Of a DNA stretch of 64,000 nt, positions 10,921 through 23,590 are shown in pieces. A model generated the notes under the pieces. That model searched no databases, was not told the origin of the DNA, and saw only the letters and a list, made by a program, of their open reading frames with translations. Source of the DNA: Strongylocentrotus purpuratus (Eukaryota; Echinodermata; Echinoidea; Camarodonta; Strongylocentrotidae); contig NW_022145615.1 in assembly GCF_000002235.5 (NCBI RefSeq), positions 15,734,712 through 15,798,711 of the forward strand. The letters are read 5' to 3'. The translations under genes and the position numbers were made by a program. Each line of letters opens with the position of its first letter. The stretch's first letter is position 1.

Positions 10921-12234
10921 CAATAATGACAAATCGGAGTACGATTATTAAATGGCAAAGAGGGATTTGACATTCCCGCTCATCAAAACTAGTTCAGTCT
11001 ATAACAATGGATTCTGTGATTGACACAGGAGTTTTGCAAAACAAAGAGATTTGTTGTGCGGAGGAGAAAAATGTATGTATGTTAAAGCAGACTCTGAGAT
11101 GATGCTTAATAGCAATAACGTCATTTCGGAGTACAATAATATTAAATGACAAAGAGGGTTTTGATATTCCCGCTCAAAAAACAAAAACAAAGTTCAGTCA
11201 ATTACAATATAACAGATAGACTCAAATTTTTGGAATGCTATACAGATAATAATTATTGATAAAGAGTAAGGAGTTCGGTCTTAATAATCCCAGTAATCAA
11301 GATCAAAGGTCAATAAAAACTTGTCTCCAGCTTCCAGCCCGGTGGAGGGTAAGCTATATACATTCCTGCATGATACAAAATGGAGCTGCATGACACCCGA
11401 ATGTATACAATCGTGACAATTTAGCATTAGTGAAAAAGTACAATTCCTTCAAGATTCAAATGTTTTTTTCCATTATTATTGGTCACAAAACAATAAAACA
11501 CACCAAAACATAAATGCAGATTAGAAATGAAAGTAAGGCTGCTCAAACAATGGACCCATCGCTCTATGCGTCGAGTATGTTTGTGATAGAGCGCCACAGC
11601 GGGCCGAAGATCGGTTAACCGTGGCGCGGAGAAGCCACGCCCTGTTCCTATACGTCAGACACGCGTAAGCGATAAGTCCATGTATTTGTTAAGGTTATAA
11701 GCACACGAAATTGCGAATGTATTTTTGATTGACACAGGTGATTAGAAAGATACATGCATGCTAAGACAGGCTCGTATGTACATACTTGATAACTGTTATG
11801 ACAATTCGGAGTACAATAATATTAAATGGCAAAGAGGGTTTTGACATTTCCGCTCATCATAAAAAAGAAAAAAGTTTCGTCAATTACAATATAACAGATA
11901 GACTCAAAACAATTGAATGCTATACAGATAATAATGATTGATAAAGAGTGAGGACTTCGGTCTTGATAATTCCAGTCGTCAAGATCAAAGGATAACGAAT
12001 ACTTGTCTCAAGCCCATTTGAGGGTAAAGAATACATTCCTGCATGATACAAAGTTCTACTGCATGTCCCCTGGAAGGAATACAATCATGACAATTTAGGA
12101 TTAGTGACAACCGTACAATTCTTTCAAGATTCAAATGCTTTACCCATTTGGACAATCGAATTTTCCATCATGATAATTGTCACATACAAAAACCGAAAAA
12201 AAAATAAACAAATAAATAAATAAAGTTTTGAGAA
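10921..12234. repeat. Worn left edge of the 650-bp tandem array
   Basis: Anchors of the 650-bp unit recur with changed spacing: cggagtac at about 10936, 11127 and 11807. The block carrying cgtggcgcggagaagccacg appears at about 11618. Units are shortened or lengthened (about 190, 680 and 720 bases) and clearly diverged, as expected at the edge of an array that no longer exchanges sequence with the core. Confidence 0.8.
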
Positions 12235-15200
12235 GTTAGGCTGGTCAAACAATGGACCCATCGCACCCATGCGTCGAGTATTTCTGAGATAGAGCACCAC
12301 TGAGGACCAATATGAAGATCGGTCAGCCGTGGCGCGGAGAAGCCACGCCCAAACGTTAGACACATGTGAACGACAAGCCCATGTATTTGTTACAGTTTAA
12401 TAAGCCCATCATATACGAATCGTGTGACTGACACGGGTGTTTTGCAAATCAAAGAGATTCGTTGTGCAGATGACAAATATTCATGCATGCTAAAGCAGAC
12501 TATGACATAATGTTTGATAGCATGATAATTCGGAGTACAATTATTAAGTGGCAAAGAGGGTTTTGACATGAATTCCCGGTCATCAAAACAATTTCAGTCA
12601 ACCACAATTAAACAGATGGATCCAAAACAGTTGAACGCTATACAGATAATTATTGATAAAGGGTGAGGAATTCGTTCTTGACAATCCCAGTAATCAAGAT
12701 CAAAGGTTAATACAAATTTGTCTACGACCCCTAGGCCAGTGGAGGGTAAGCTATACATTCCTGCATGATACAAACTGGAGCTGCATGACCCCCGAAAGGT
12801 CATGACAATTTGAGATTAGTGACAACAATACAATTCTCTCAAGATTCAAATGCCTTACACATTTGATGCAGTTTTGAAAAGAAAGTTAGGCTGGTCAAAC
12901 AATGGACCCATCGCACCCATGCGTCGAGTATTTCTGAGATAGAGCACCACTGAGGACCAATATGAAGATCGGTCAGCCGTGGCGCGGAGAAGCCACGCCC
13001 AAACGTTAGACACATGTGAACGACAAGCCCATGTATTTGTTACAGTTTAATAAGCCCATCATATACGAATCGTGTGACTGACACGGGTGTTTTGCAAATC
13101 AAAGAGATTCGTTGTGCAGATGAGAAATATTCATGCATGCTAAAGCAGACTATGACATAATGTTTGATAGCATGATAATTCGGAGTACAATTATTAAGTG
13201 GCAAAGAGGGTTTTGACATGAATTCCCGGTCATCAAAACAATTTCAGTCAACCACAATAAAACAGATGGATCTAAAACAGTTGAACGCTATACAGATGAT
13301 TATTGATAAAGGGTGAGGAATTCGTTCTTGACAATCCCAGTAATCAAGATCAAAGGTTAATACAAATTTGTCTACGACCCCTAGGCCAGTGGAGGGTAAG
13401 CTATACATTCCTGCATGATACGAACTGGAGCTGCATGACCCCCGAAAGGTCATGACAATTTGAGATTAGTGACAACAATACAATTCTCTCAAGATTCAAA
13501 TGCCTTACACATTTGATGCGGTTTTGAAAAGAAAGTTAGGCTGGTCAAACAATGGACCCATCGCACCCATGCGTCGAGTATTTCTGAGATAGAGCACCAC
13601 TGAGGACCAATATGAAGATCGGTCAGCCGTGGCGCGGAGAAGCCACGCCCAAACGTTAGACACATGTGAACGACAAGCCCATGTATTTGTTACAGTTTAA
13701 TAAGCCCATCATATACGAATCGTGTGACTGACACGGGTGTTTTGCAAATCAAAGAGATTCGTTGTGCAGATGAGAAATATTCATGCATGCTAAAGCAGAC
13801 TATGACATAATGTTTGATAGCATGATAATTCGGAGTACAATTATTAAGTGGCAAAGAGGGTTTTGACATGAATTCCCGGTCATCAAAACAATTTCAGTCA
13901 ACCACAATAAAACAGATGGATCTAAAACAGTTGAACGCTATACAGATGATTATTGATAAAGGGTGAGGAATTCGTTCTTGACAATCCCAGTAATCAAGAT
14001 CAAAGGTTAATACAAATTTGTCTACGACCCCTAGGCCAGTGGAGGGTAAGCTATACATTCCTGCATGATACAAACTGGAGCTGCATGACCCCCGAAAGGT
14101 CATGACAATTTGAGATTAGTGACAACAATACAATTCTCTCAAGATTCAAATGCCTTACACATTTAATGCGGTTTTGAAAAGAAAGTTAGGCTGGTCAAAC
14201 AATGGACCCATCGCACCCATGCGTCGAGTATTTCTGAGATAGAGCACCACTGAGGACCAATATGAAGATCGGTCAGCCGTGGCGCGGAGAAGCCACGCCC
14301 AAACGTTAGACACATGTGAACGACAAGCCCATGTATTTGTTACAGTTTAATAAGCCCATCATATACGAATCGTGTGACTGACACGGGTGTTTTGCAAATC
14401 AAAGAGATTCGTTGTGCAGATGACAAATATTCATGCATGCTAAAGCAGACTATGACATAATGTTTGATAGCATGATAATTCGGAGTACAATTATTAAGTG
14501 GCAAAGAGGGTTTTGACATGAATTCCCGGTCATCAAAACAATTTCAGTCAACCACAATAAAACAGATGGATCTAAAACAGTTGAACGCTATACAGATGAT
14601 TATTGATAAAGGGTGAGGAATTCGTTCTTGACAATCCCAGTAATCAAGATCAAAGGTTAATACAAATTTGTCTACGACCCCTAGGCCAGTGGAGGGTAAG
14701 CTATACATTCCTGCATGATACAAACTGGAGCTGCATGACCCCCGAAAGGTCATGACAATTTGAGATTAGTGACAACAATACAATTCTCTCAAGATTCAAA
14801 TGCCTTACACATTTAATGCGGTTTTGAAAAGAAAGTTAGGCTGGTCAAACAATGGACCCATCGCACCCATGCGTCGAGTATTTCTGAGATAGAGCACCAC
14901 TGAGGACCAATATGAAGATCGGTCAGCCGTGGCGCGGAGAAGCCACGCCCAAACGTTAGACACATGTGAACGACAAGCCCATGTATTTGTTACAGTTTAA
15001 TAAGCCCATCATATACGAATCGTGTGACTGACACGGGTGTTTTGCAAATCAAAGAGATTCGTTGTGCAGATGAGAAATATTCATGCATGCTAAAGCAGAC
15101 TATGACATAATGTTTGATAGCATGATAATTCGGAGTACAATTATTAAGTGGCAAAGAGGGTTTTGACATGAATTCCCGGTCATCAAAACAATTTCAGTCA

Positions 15201-15715
15201 ACCACAATAAAACAGATGGATCTAAAACAGTTGAACGCTATACAGATGATTATTGATAAAGGGTGAGGAATTCGTTCTTGACAATCCCAGTAATCAAGAT
15301 CAAAGGTTAATACAAATTTGTCTACGACCCCTAGGCCAGTGGAGGGTAAGCTATACATTCCTGCATGATACAAACTGGAGCTGCATGACCCCCGAAAGGT
15401 CATGACAATTTGAGATTAGTGACAACAATACAATTCTCTCAAGATTCAAATGCCTTACACATTTAATGCGGTTTTGAAAAGAAAGTTAGGCTGGTCAAAC
15501 AATGGACCCATCGCACCCATGCGTCGAGTATTTCTGAGATAGAGCACCACTGAGGACCAATATGAAGATCGGTCAGCCGTGGCGCGGAGAAGCCACGCCC
15601 AAACGTTAGACACATGTGAACGACAAGCCCATGTATTTGTTACAGTTTAATAAGCCCATCATATACGAATCGTGTGACTGACACGGTTGTTTGGCAAATC
15701 AAAGAGATTCGTTGT
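12235..15715. repeat. 650-bp tandem array, about 5.4 nearly identical units
   Basis: Units start at gttaggctggtcaaac at 12235, 12885, 13535, 14185, 14835 and 15485, exactly 650 bases apart, with only scattered substitutions. The last unit stops abruptly at about 15715. Each unit holds the hairpin CGTGGC-GCGGAGAA-GCCACG. A 69-codon minus-strand frame is repeated in each unit, but it is short, unlike any protein I know, and preserved only because the units are near identical. I find no B-box, Sm site or rRNA or snRNA core. Function unknown. Confidence 0.93.
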
Positions 15716-16025
15716 CATTGGTTATAATGAATTAAAGGTATTACTCCTCTCTTGATTGGTCGGATGACCTAAGGGTGTCTTCGTAAGGGTCCTCCTGGTT
15801 GGCTGGTGATAATTAAATGCCATGTGCATGTGCGGGGATTTGTGGTCATCTTATTTGAGAGTTTATTTCATTCCGTTTAGGATGTGCTGCTAGTTTACTG
15901 TCGATATGGCCGTCCAGCCTCTGAGAGAAGCAGCTTTATATTTAAAATGTTTATAACATAATTACTCTTCGTTTGTAACGATTGGAGCTTTCGGTTGACT
16001 TTATAATTAATAAAGTGGACTTCAA

Positions 16026-16105
16026 CAGTATATCCGAGCTTTTTGTTTTCATTTATATTTGAACTTGTCGTCTCGACCCAACTCATTAAATGGCACACCA
16101 CATTT
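16026..16105 (+). mobile_element. Possible old LTR-element fragment, left copy
   Basis: An AT-rich block with an aataaa signal upstream (about 16007) leads to tttatatttgaacttgtcgt and a cacaccacattt block. The same sequence occurs in reverse complement at 17072-17147. Composition and arrangement resemble the end of an LTR with its following segment. No retroviral protein is seen. It is a broken, old fragment, and the family assignment is weak. Confidence 0.3.
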
Positions 16106-17071
16106 GGTAGTACGGATGGGGTCAACTTTCTTTCGTTCACGGCGAAGTTTGCAGTTGGCATGCTAGCGATTACCACTGGTTCGTCGTCCCGACCCACCAC
16201 TCGAACTCGATATCATTTGCTCGGAGCACACAGAAGTATTTTAGTTGCTGCTGCTGAACTGTTTCTCACCGGTGGAGTTAGCGACAGATTAGCGACATAT
16301 TATCGTGGCGTTTATTGAAGGCATGTTATCAGCGGAGTAGTCCAGTACGAAAAGGGCCAATGGGCAATTGGAGGCCTTTCTTGGAACACATTGCACATTC
16401 TTCTCGGTGAATGTGATTAGGATAACCACGGAGAGAGAGGTTTCCGAGACCCCCCTCTTACCTGTTACCAACACGGTCGCGAAGGGAGAAAATGCCGAGA
16501 AATTGAACGTTTTGGTATAGATATAGGCCTATATTTACGAAAAAAAGGTTTAGTCGACTGCCCCTCGTTTAAATTTTTGCAAACCATTTCTAGGCCTACT
16601 TGGGTGATCTGATACGTATTACCTTTAGGAGGTTCCCCCGTACAGCTAGGAGCTGCTCAAAGTCTGGCTGAATTCTCTGGAGCTGGTTTGCCAGCTGGCC
16701 TGGCACCCGAAGAACTAGTATCGGGAAGCTCTCGGGTAGGAAAGTAACGCCGATGCCTCGTCACGATCCTCAAGAAGGTCTTATGTTCTGATGCTTCGAT
16801 TGTTGAGCTGAACTTGTTTGTTTTTTTGGTCTGCAAAGCCAAATTCGCAGGGAGCAACCTTCGGCGGGAGTCAAGTTGAGCTGAGGTATGTTTTGAAAAC
16901 AAAGATGTTGGCAGAAGTTGAAAAATGTATGTACCCTGTAGTCTACAGTGAGAACCGAATTGAACTGATAAATTGAAACGTCCTTTGAATCTTGATATTT
17001 TTGGATTGATGTCTTAGATTTTTTGAAATAATTGTTGTGTAAGACTAAGTGTTGGAATATTGTGTGTTGGT

Positions 17072-17147
17072 GAAAATGTGGTGGGCCAGTTAATGTTCGA
17101 GACGACAAGTTCAAATATAAATGAAAACAAAAGAAGCTTGGATATAT
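17072..17147 (-). mobile_element. Possible old LTR-element fragment, right copy (inverted)
   Basis: Reverse complement of the block at 16026-16105. About 36 bases around acgacaagttcaaatataaa match almost exactly, and weaker similarity extends on both sides. The two copies are about 1 kb apart and diverged outside the core. Confidence 0.3.
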
Positions 17148-17652
17148 GTCTGCAGGAAATTTCCTTAAAGGCACTGTTTGACAATGTTAAATCTGAGATG
17201 CACGACCCTACGTGTTATCAGTGTCTGTGGTATGGTGTATGTATATACCTTACTTAAGAAATCCAGCCATCTGATTGGTCAAAATTGCAGTTGTGATTTT
17301 AGCCATTCCCGTAAAGAAACGAAAAATGCCAAAACCAATCAATAGTCCCAAGAGTAAAATCACGGCAAAATTCCAGTTACCAGGAAAATAATAAAATCTT
17401 GCTGCAATACCCATTAGTTTACGTTTTAAAATGTTCTTTGAGCTAGCGCGGACACCATACAGTGTGTTGTGTCTGCGATTCCCAACTGATCGAAAATTTC
17501 AGTCATTTTTCGTTGGTGATAAACAGACAGCTTCTCAGATTTTCCTTGATGTTTTAATCAATTGAAGCCCTAATAAGAGCAAAGCTAGATGTACATGTAG
17601 GGGTAAGACTATCCATTTGTTCCTTCATGTACCAGCTTCTTGAAACCTTATT

Positions 17653-18035
17653 AGGTGGTCTGTCGATGACAGATCACCTATTGATTTCGTTAGAATTTTC
17701 TTTCTTTATTTATTAGGTGGTCTGTCGATGACAGATCACCTATTGATTTCGCTAGAATTTTATTTCTTTATCAGGTGGGCTGTATAACGTACAGACCACC
17801 TTATAATTTCGTTAGAATTGCCTTTATTATTTATTTAACAGGTGGGCTGTATAACGTACAGACCACCTTATAATTTCGTTAGAATTGCCTTTATTTATTT
17901 ATTTATTATCAGGTGGGCTGTATAACGTACAGACCACCTTATAATTTCGTTAGAATTGCCTTTATTTATTTATCAGGTGGGCTGTATAACGTACAGACCA
18001 CCTTATAATTTCGTTAGAATTGCCTTTATTTATTT
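17653..18035 (+). repeat. Six tandem copies of a Helitron-like 5' terminal hairpin
   Basis: Units of 58-71 bases start at 17653, 17715, 17773, 17840, 17911 and 17975. The first two begin AGGTGGTCTGTC and close with GACAGATCACCT. The next four begin AGGTGGGCTGTA and close with TACAGACCACCT. Each hairpin is followed by an atttcgttagaatt-like block and a ttta-rich spacer. The same unit stands once at the 5' end of the element beginning at 19226. Confidence 0.85.
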
Positions 18036-19223
18036 TTCTTTTTCTTATTTCTAACCACTTTTTTGTAAGCACGATTACTTGAAAATGGCTCAATCAAATG
18101 CCTTCAAATTTAGCACACATATGTATAGGCATATGTACAAAGCACAATAACGTTTTCAACATTGACCTTGACTGATGACGTCATTTAGGAGCCATTTTGT
18201 AAAATTTTCGGAAAATCAACTCATGATCATATCTTCATAACCAAAAGCTATTTCTCATTCATATTCATCATGATCAAGGTCAATGTCCGTCCGGTCAATT
18301 TCAAGTCAAATAACGCGCGCGTGCGCGTACGTCCGCGCGTCAATGCGCGCGCAAAATTTTTAAATGCTCAAAATCGTTTTAAAATCATTTTGCATACGTT
18401 TAAGGCCATTCTAAGCATTTTATAAAAAATCGCGCACACGCGCATGCGTGCGCGTTTTTGCGCGTAAAATTATTGCACAACATAGAATCGCCATTTTTTT
18501 TCTTTCATAATATTCCACATATTTTTACAAAAAAATTGATACCATGTTTATCTCTTTATGACTATTAATGACGGAATGATCGACCGTTAAAGATAAATTT
18601 CCGTGCGCGCGAGCTCTTGTAATATAAAGCATATATGGGAAAAAACATGCCTATGCAAAATCCATTGTAGCTCTTTAGGATGTAAGGTGTACCCAATTTT
18701 TTTTTCTTATTCTGATAGAGTATGAACTGTAGATTTGATTTCATGTCTCATTTGACCCTCAATTTACTCATGACGTCATCATAATGGCCTCCGAACTCAA
18801 CATTTTATTTTGCATATTATGACATCAGCATATTTTTGGAAAATTGATTGTATCTCTGAAGATATTGATCGATTTTCTTCCAAATTTTAAAATGTTTTAG
18901 CTGAGACAATTTTCTACAAAAGCAGCCAACACAATTTTTCATTTTGATAAAGGCATCATGGCGTATTTTTGCGATTAAAGGACGCATGTCAATTTTTCAC
19001 ATTTAGCGTGTATTCTCTACGGGACATGATTTTTTCTCAAAACTGGATTCTACATTCCCATCTTTCGAGAGCAGTATCTCCGTCGTTTTAGCTTTGTTTT
19101 CGCTGAGCTTCGAGTATGTTGTAGCTGAGACAATAAGTTATCTTAAATGTGCTTTGGTTTTGTCTCAATTTTAGTTGGATCAGCCCACCTATACTTGTTC
19201 CAAACAAGTATTACAAATCTAGT
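18036..19223 (+). mobile_element. Helitron-like non-autonomous element, type A copy 1
   Basis: Runs from the hairpin cluster to a 3' end made of CAGCCCACCT, the hairpin ACTTGTT-CCA-AACAAGT, then attacaaatCTAG at 19214-19223, followed by T. CAGCCCACCT is the exact reverse complement of AGGTGGGCTG in the type-G 5' hairpins. The interior has alternating CG-rich tracts (about 18310 and 18430) and TGACGTCA palindromes (about 18177 and 18771). A conserved block around ggcgtatttttgcgattaaa (about 18960) is also present. No Rep/helicase is encoded. Confidence 0.75.
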
Positions 19224-20509
19224 TAGGTGGTCTGTCGATGACAGATCACCTATTGATTTCGCTAGAATTTTCTTTCTTTATTCTTTCTTTATTTCTTTAT
19301 TTTTATTTCTTCCGTACACTTTTTTGTGCACACGTTTACTCGAAATCGACATGGTCAATTTCCTTTGAATTTCTGTCAGTCATCAAGCCCTATGATTTCA
19401 AGTCTAATTAACTTTTTCAAGTTCATGGGGTCATCGTTACGTCATCCAGGCGCCATTTTGTAAAAATCAGGTCATTATCATATCTCGATAACAAGTCATC
19501 AAAAATCAACCATATTTGGTATACATCAACTTCAGGTCAAAGGTCAACGAAAAATGTCAAAAAATTCCGCGCGCGCACCTCGACACACACGTACGCGCGC
19601 ATTAAAATTTTAAAATGGTCAAATTCGTTCTAAATTAATTTTGCATACGTTTCAGGCCATTTTAAGCATTTTCAAAATTTGCACTCGCGTAATTATGCGC
19701 GCGCGTTACCGCGCGTATCCGCGCGTCCTGGCATTTTGCAACATAGAATCGCCAAATTTTTTCTGTTATCATATTTATTACATTTTTTCAAGCATTTTGA
19801 TACCTTGTTTACCTTTTTCCGACCAGTAATACTGCAATTAGCGGCTGTCAAAGTTGAACGCACGCGCCGACCTGCGCTATCTGTATCCACAATACATGGG
19901 CAAAAACATGCCTATACAAAATTCATTTTAACTCTTCAGAATTGATAGATAACCCACAATTTCTTTCATATTTAAATAGATTATGAGTTGGAGGTATGAT
20001 TTCATGTCTCATTTGACCCTCAATTAACTCATGACGTCATCATAATGGCCTCCAAACTCAAAATTTCAATTTGCATATTATGACGTCAGCATATTTCTGG
20101 AAAATTGACTGTATCTCTGTAAACAATGATCAATTTTCTTCCAAATTTTGATATGATCTAGCTTAGACAATTCTCTACAAATGCAGTCAACACAATATTT
20201 CATTTTGACAAAGGTATCATGGCGTATTTTTGCGATTAAAGGTGGCATGTCAATTTTTCACATTTTGCGTGTATTCTCTATGGGACATGACTTTTTCTCA
20301 AAACTGGATTCTACATTCTCGTCTTTCGCGAGCAATATCTCCGTCGTTTTATCTTTATTTACGCTGAGCTTTGAGTATGTTGTAGCTGAGACAATAAGCT
20401 ATCACAAGTGTGCCCTTTATTTTTCATTCAGATGCCGGGATCATGCTCATATTTCACTTCCAAAGTGGGATTTGAGAATTCCATTTCCCGTTTACGTGTA
20501 ATCTCTATG

Positions 20510-20584
20510 GGAAATGTTTTGGTATATCCGTAACGCACTTGACTTCCGACCTCGAGGTCCCTGGTTCGAGTCCGGGCGTCTCCA
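20510..20584 (+). tRNA. tRNA-like cloverleaf, copy 1 (tRNA-derived, probably not functional)
   Basis: The 75-nt unit has acceptor arms GGAAATG and CGTCTCC (one mismatch) and discriminator A. The T arm is CCTGG-TTCGAGT-CCGGG with a B-box GGTTCGAGTCC, and an A-box-like TGGTATATCCGTAACG is present. The anticodon arm is weak. The best fit, TTGAC-TTCCGAC-CTCGA, would give CCG (Arg); another alignment gives TCC. A T run follows. It lies inside a repeated element, so it is more likely a tRNA-derived cargo than a host tRNA gene. Confidence 0.5.
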
Positions 20585-20927
20585 ACAATTTGTTTTCTTC
20601 ACTTTTTTTTTCTTTTTGACCTTTCACTGTACCATCTCCTTTCAATATTAAAACACGTACAATCGTAAATAATGTAATAAACAACCATATTTACTTTATT
20701 ATTACCCTATTATCACCCTATTATCACTTGATCCATTACTTTTTGCGTGCAATCCTTATGGGAGATGACTTTTTCTCAAATCTGGATTCTACAAAATCTT
20801 GTCTTTTGCGAGCAATATCGCCGTTATTTCGGCTTGATTTTTGTTGATTTTTGAGTATGTTGTAGCTGTGACTATATACTATCTAAATGTTCTCTCATTT
20901 TTGTCAGTCTGATGTCATCATGGTCTG

Positions 20928-21032
20928 TTGATGATAATCATCAACATCATCATGATCATCATCATCATCATCGTCATCACCATTACTATCAAGATCATCA
21001 TCATCATCATCATGATGATCATCATTGTTTAC
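20928..21032. repeat. ATC/ATG-rich microsatellite
   Basis: Mostly catcat and gatgat triplets with interruptions. Poly-His frames across it are artefacts. Confidence 0.9.
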
Positions 21033-22332
21033 ATATCTATATAATTTCTCCCTTTCTCAATAAAGTAAATATTATAATCTATCATAAGACTTGAAGACAG
21101 ACCACCTTAATCGTCCTCGTGACGATTTAAATTCTAGTTTATTTTTATTTCTTCCATACACTCTTTTGTGCACACGTTTACTCGAAATTGACATAATCAA
21201 TTTCCTTTGAATTTCTGTCAGTCATCAAGCCCTATGGTTTCAAGTTTAATTTACTTTTTCAAGGTCATTAGGTCATCGTGACGTCATCCAGGCGCCATTT
21301 TGTAAAAATCAGGTCATGATCATATCTCAATAATGAGTCATCAAAAATAAACCATATTTAGGATAAATCAACTTGAGGTCAAAGGTCAACTTAAAATGTC
21401 AACAAATTCCGCGCGCGCAACTCGACGCGCACGTACGCGCGCATCAAAATTTTAAAATGCTCAAATTCGTTCTAAAAAATTTTTGCACACGTTTCAGGCC
21501 ATTGTTAGCATTTTCAAAATTTTGCGCGAGAGCACTTATTTTTTACACGTTTCCGCGCGTAATCACGCGTACTGACATTTTACAACATAGAAACGCCAAA
21601 TTTTCTCTATCATATCAACCACATTTTTCCAAGCATTTTGATACCTTGTTCACCTTTTTCTGACCAGTGATAACGCAATGAGCGTCCGTCAAAGTTGACA
21701 GCACGTGCGGATCTGCATTATCTTTATCCACAATACATGGGCAAAAACATGCCTATACAAAATTCATTGTAACTCTTCCGAATAGATAGGAACTCCCAAT
21801 AATTTTTCATATTTGGATAGATTATGAGTTGGAAATATGATTTCATGTCTCATTTGACCCTCAATTAACTCATGACGTCATCATAATGGCCTCCAAACTC
21901 AAAATTTCAATTTGCATATTATGACGTCAGTATATTTATGGAAAATTGATTGTATCTCTCTTAATATTAAGCAATTTTCTTTCAAATTTTGATATGTTTT
22001 AGCTGAGAATATTCTCTACAAATGCAGTTATCACGATATTTCATTTTGACAATGGCATTATGGCGTATTTTTGCGATTAAAGGAGGCATGTCAATTTTTC
22101 ACATTTTGCGTGTATTCTCTACGGGACATGACTTTTTCTCAAAACTGGATTCTACATTCTTGTCTTTCGCGAGCAATATCTCCGTCGTTTTATCTTCGTT
22201 TACGCTGAGCTTTGAGTATGTTGTAGCTGAGACAATATGCTATCGTAAGTGTGCCCTCTATTTTTCGATCAGATTCTTACTTACAAAGTGGGATTTGAGA
22301 ATTCAATTTTTCGTTTACGTGTAATCTCTATG

Positions 22333-22407
22333 GGAAATGTTTTGGTATATTGGTGACGCACTTGACTTCCGACCTCGAGGTCCCTGGTTCGAGTCCGGGC
22401 GTCTCCA
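22333..22407 (+). tRNA. tRNA-like cloverleaf, copy 2
   Basis: Same 75-nt layout as the copy at 20510, with acceptor arms GGAAATG/CGTCTCC and a perfect B-box. It differs mainly in the D-loop (tattggtgacg). A T run follows at once. Probably a tRNA-derived cargo of the repeat. Confidence 0.5.
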
Positions 22408-22714
22408 ACAATTTTTTTCTTTTTAACCTTTCACTGTACCATCTCCTTTGAATATTAAAACACGTACAATCGCAAATAATGTAATAAACAACCATATTTA
22501 CCTTTTTATTCCCCTATTATCACTTGATCCATTACTTTTTGCGTGTAGTCCCTATGGGAGATGACTTTTTCTCAAATCTGGATTCTACATTCCTGTCTTT
22601 TGCGAGCAATATCGCCGTTATTTCCGCTTGGTTTTTGTTGATTTTGGAGTATGTTGTAGCTGAGACTATGCTACATGTATATAAAGGTCCCCTCATTTTT
22701 TTCAATCAGATGTC

Positions 22715-22832
22715 ATCATGGTCTGTTGATGATTATCATCGACATCATCATGATCATCATCATCATCATCATCATCAACATCGATATCACCATTACTATC
22801 AAGATCATGATCATCATCATGATCATCATTGT
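22715..22832. repeat. ATC/ATG-rich microsatellite
   Basis: Same position within the element as the tract at 20928; length and interruptions differ. Confidence 0.9.
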
Positions 22833-22943
22833 TTACATGTCTATATAACTTCTCCCTTTTTCAATATAGTAAATATATTTTAATCTATTATAAGACTTGA
22901 AGACAGACCACCTTATTCGTCCTCGTGACGAATTAAATTCTAG

Positions 22944-23274
22944 TTTTGTTATTGTTTGTATAGCTGGTAGTGGAATCTTGCAAGGTTCCCTCCCATTTGC
23001 TCTGTACTAAAAACAGAATCAGAAATTTCTATTTAGTATTTACCCTAAAGAAAATGTTCCTTAATAAAATTATTGCAAATATGTTCCTTTACAACCCCAG
23101 CTCTCAATTAACATAAGAAAAAGGGGACCATGGGGGGGGGGGGAGACCAATGGGTACCGTTTAGGCATTTTGGCTGTATGGAGGGCGCAAGTAGCTTTAA
23201 GTGCTACATGTATATAGATGTTACTAATATATTATCATTAGTAGTAGTAGTTGTACTATGTTATTACAATTTTT
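22944..23274. repeat. Spacer with a dispersed inverted-repeat copy
   Basis: The stretch 22976-23040 (gaatcttgcaaggttccctc through aacagaatcagaaatttcta) recurs in reverse complement at 34925-34985 in the kinesin intron. The rest is unremarkable apart from a G run at about 23131. Confidence 0.6.
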
Positions 23275-23590
23275 AGGTGGTCTGTCGTTTTCGACAGATC
23301 ACCTATTGTTTTCGTCAGAATTTTCTTTCTTTATTTATTAGGTGGTCTGTCGTTTCGACAGATCACCTATTCTTTTCGTCAGAATTTTCTTTATTATTTA
23401 TTCTTTATCAGGTGGGCTGTATAACGTACAGACCACCTTATAATTTCGTTAGAATTGCCTTTATTATCAGGTGGGCTGTATAACGTACAGACCACCTTAT
23501 AATTTCGTTAGAATTGCCTTTATTTATCAGGTGGGCTGTATATCGTACAGACCACCTTATAATTTCGCAAGAATTGCCTTTATTTATTTA
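23275..23590 (+). repeat. Five tandem copies of the Helitron-like 5' hairpin
   Basis: Units start at 23275, 23340, 23410, 23469 and 23529. The first two close with CTGTCGTTTTCGACAG or CTGTCGTTTCGACAG loops, the other three with CTGTATAACGTACAG or CTGTATATCGTACAG. As in the 17.65-kb cluster, T-type units come first and G-type units next to the element body. Confidence 0.85.

Larger units (their letters stand above)
15716..17652. other. Gene-poor region with an inverted repeat pair
   Basis: Apart from the LTR-like inverted pieces listed separately, no gene or complete element is supported. Open frames here are short and overlap on both strands. Confidence 0.4.
19225..21137 (+). mobile_element. 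Helitron-like element, type B copy 1 (tRNA-bearing)
   Basis: The 5' hairpin begins at 19226 with AGGTGGTCTGTC. The 3' end has GACAGACCACCT, the hairpin ATCGTC-ctcgt-GACGAT and ttaaattCTAG (to 21137), followed by T. The two subterminal 12-mers are exact reverse complements. The interior has CG-rich tracts, a tRNA-like unit (20510-20584), a second diverged copy of the gggacatgactttttctc block, and an ATC-rich microsatellite. Confidence 0.77.
21138..22943 (+). mobile_element. Helitron-like element, type B copy 2 (tRNA-bearing)
   Basis: Starts directly after the CTAG of copy 1 without its own 5' hairpin. Ends with GACAGACCACCT, the hairpin TTCGTC-ctcgt-GACGAA and ttaaattCTAG (to 22943), followed by T. 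The order of internal blocks matches copy 1. Confidence 0.75.

Noticed and set aside
12594-15403. Five identical 69-codon minus-strand frames in the 650-bp array
   Set aside because: Identity follows from homogenised tandem units. There is no coding pattern, and the 650-base period is not a multiple of three.
12235-15715. Tandem snRNA, 5S rRNA or spliced-leader genes in the 650-bp unit
   Set aside because: I could not find 5S internal control regions, snRNA cores or an Sm-site-like run. The ggtaagc in the unit alone is not enough for a spliced-leader call.
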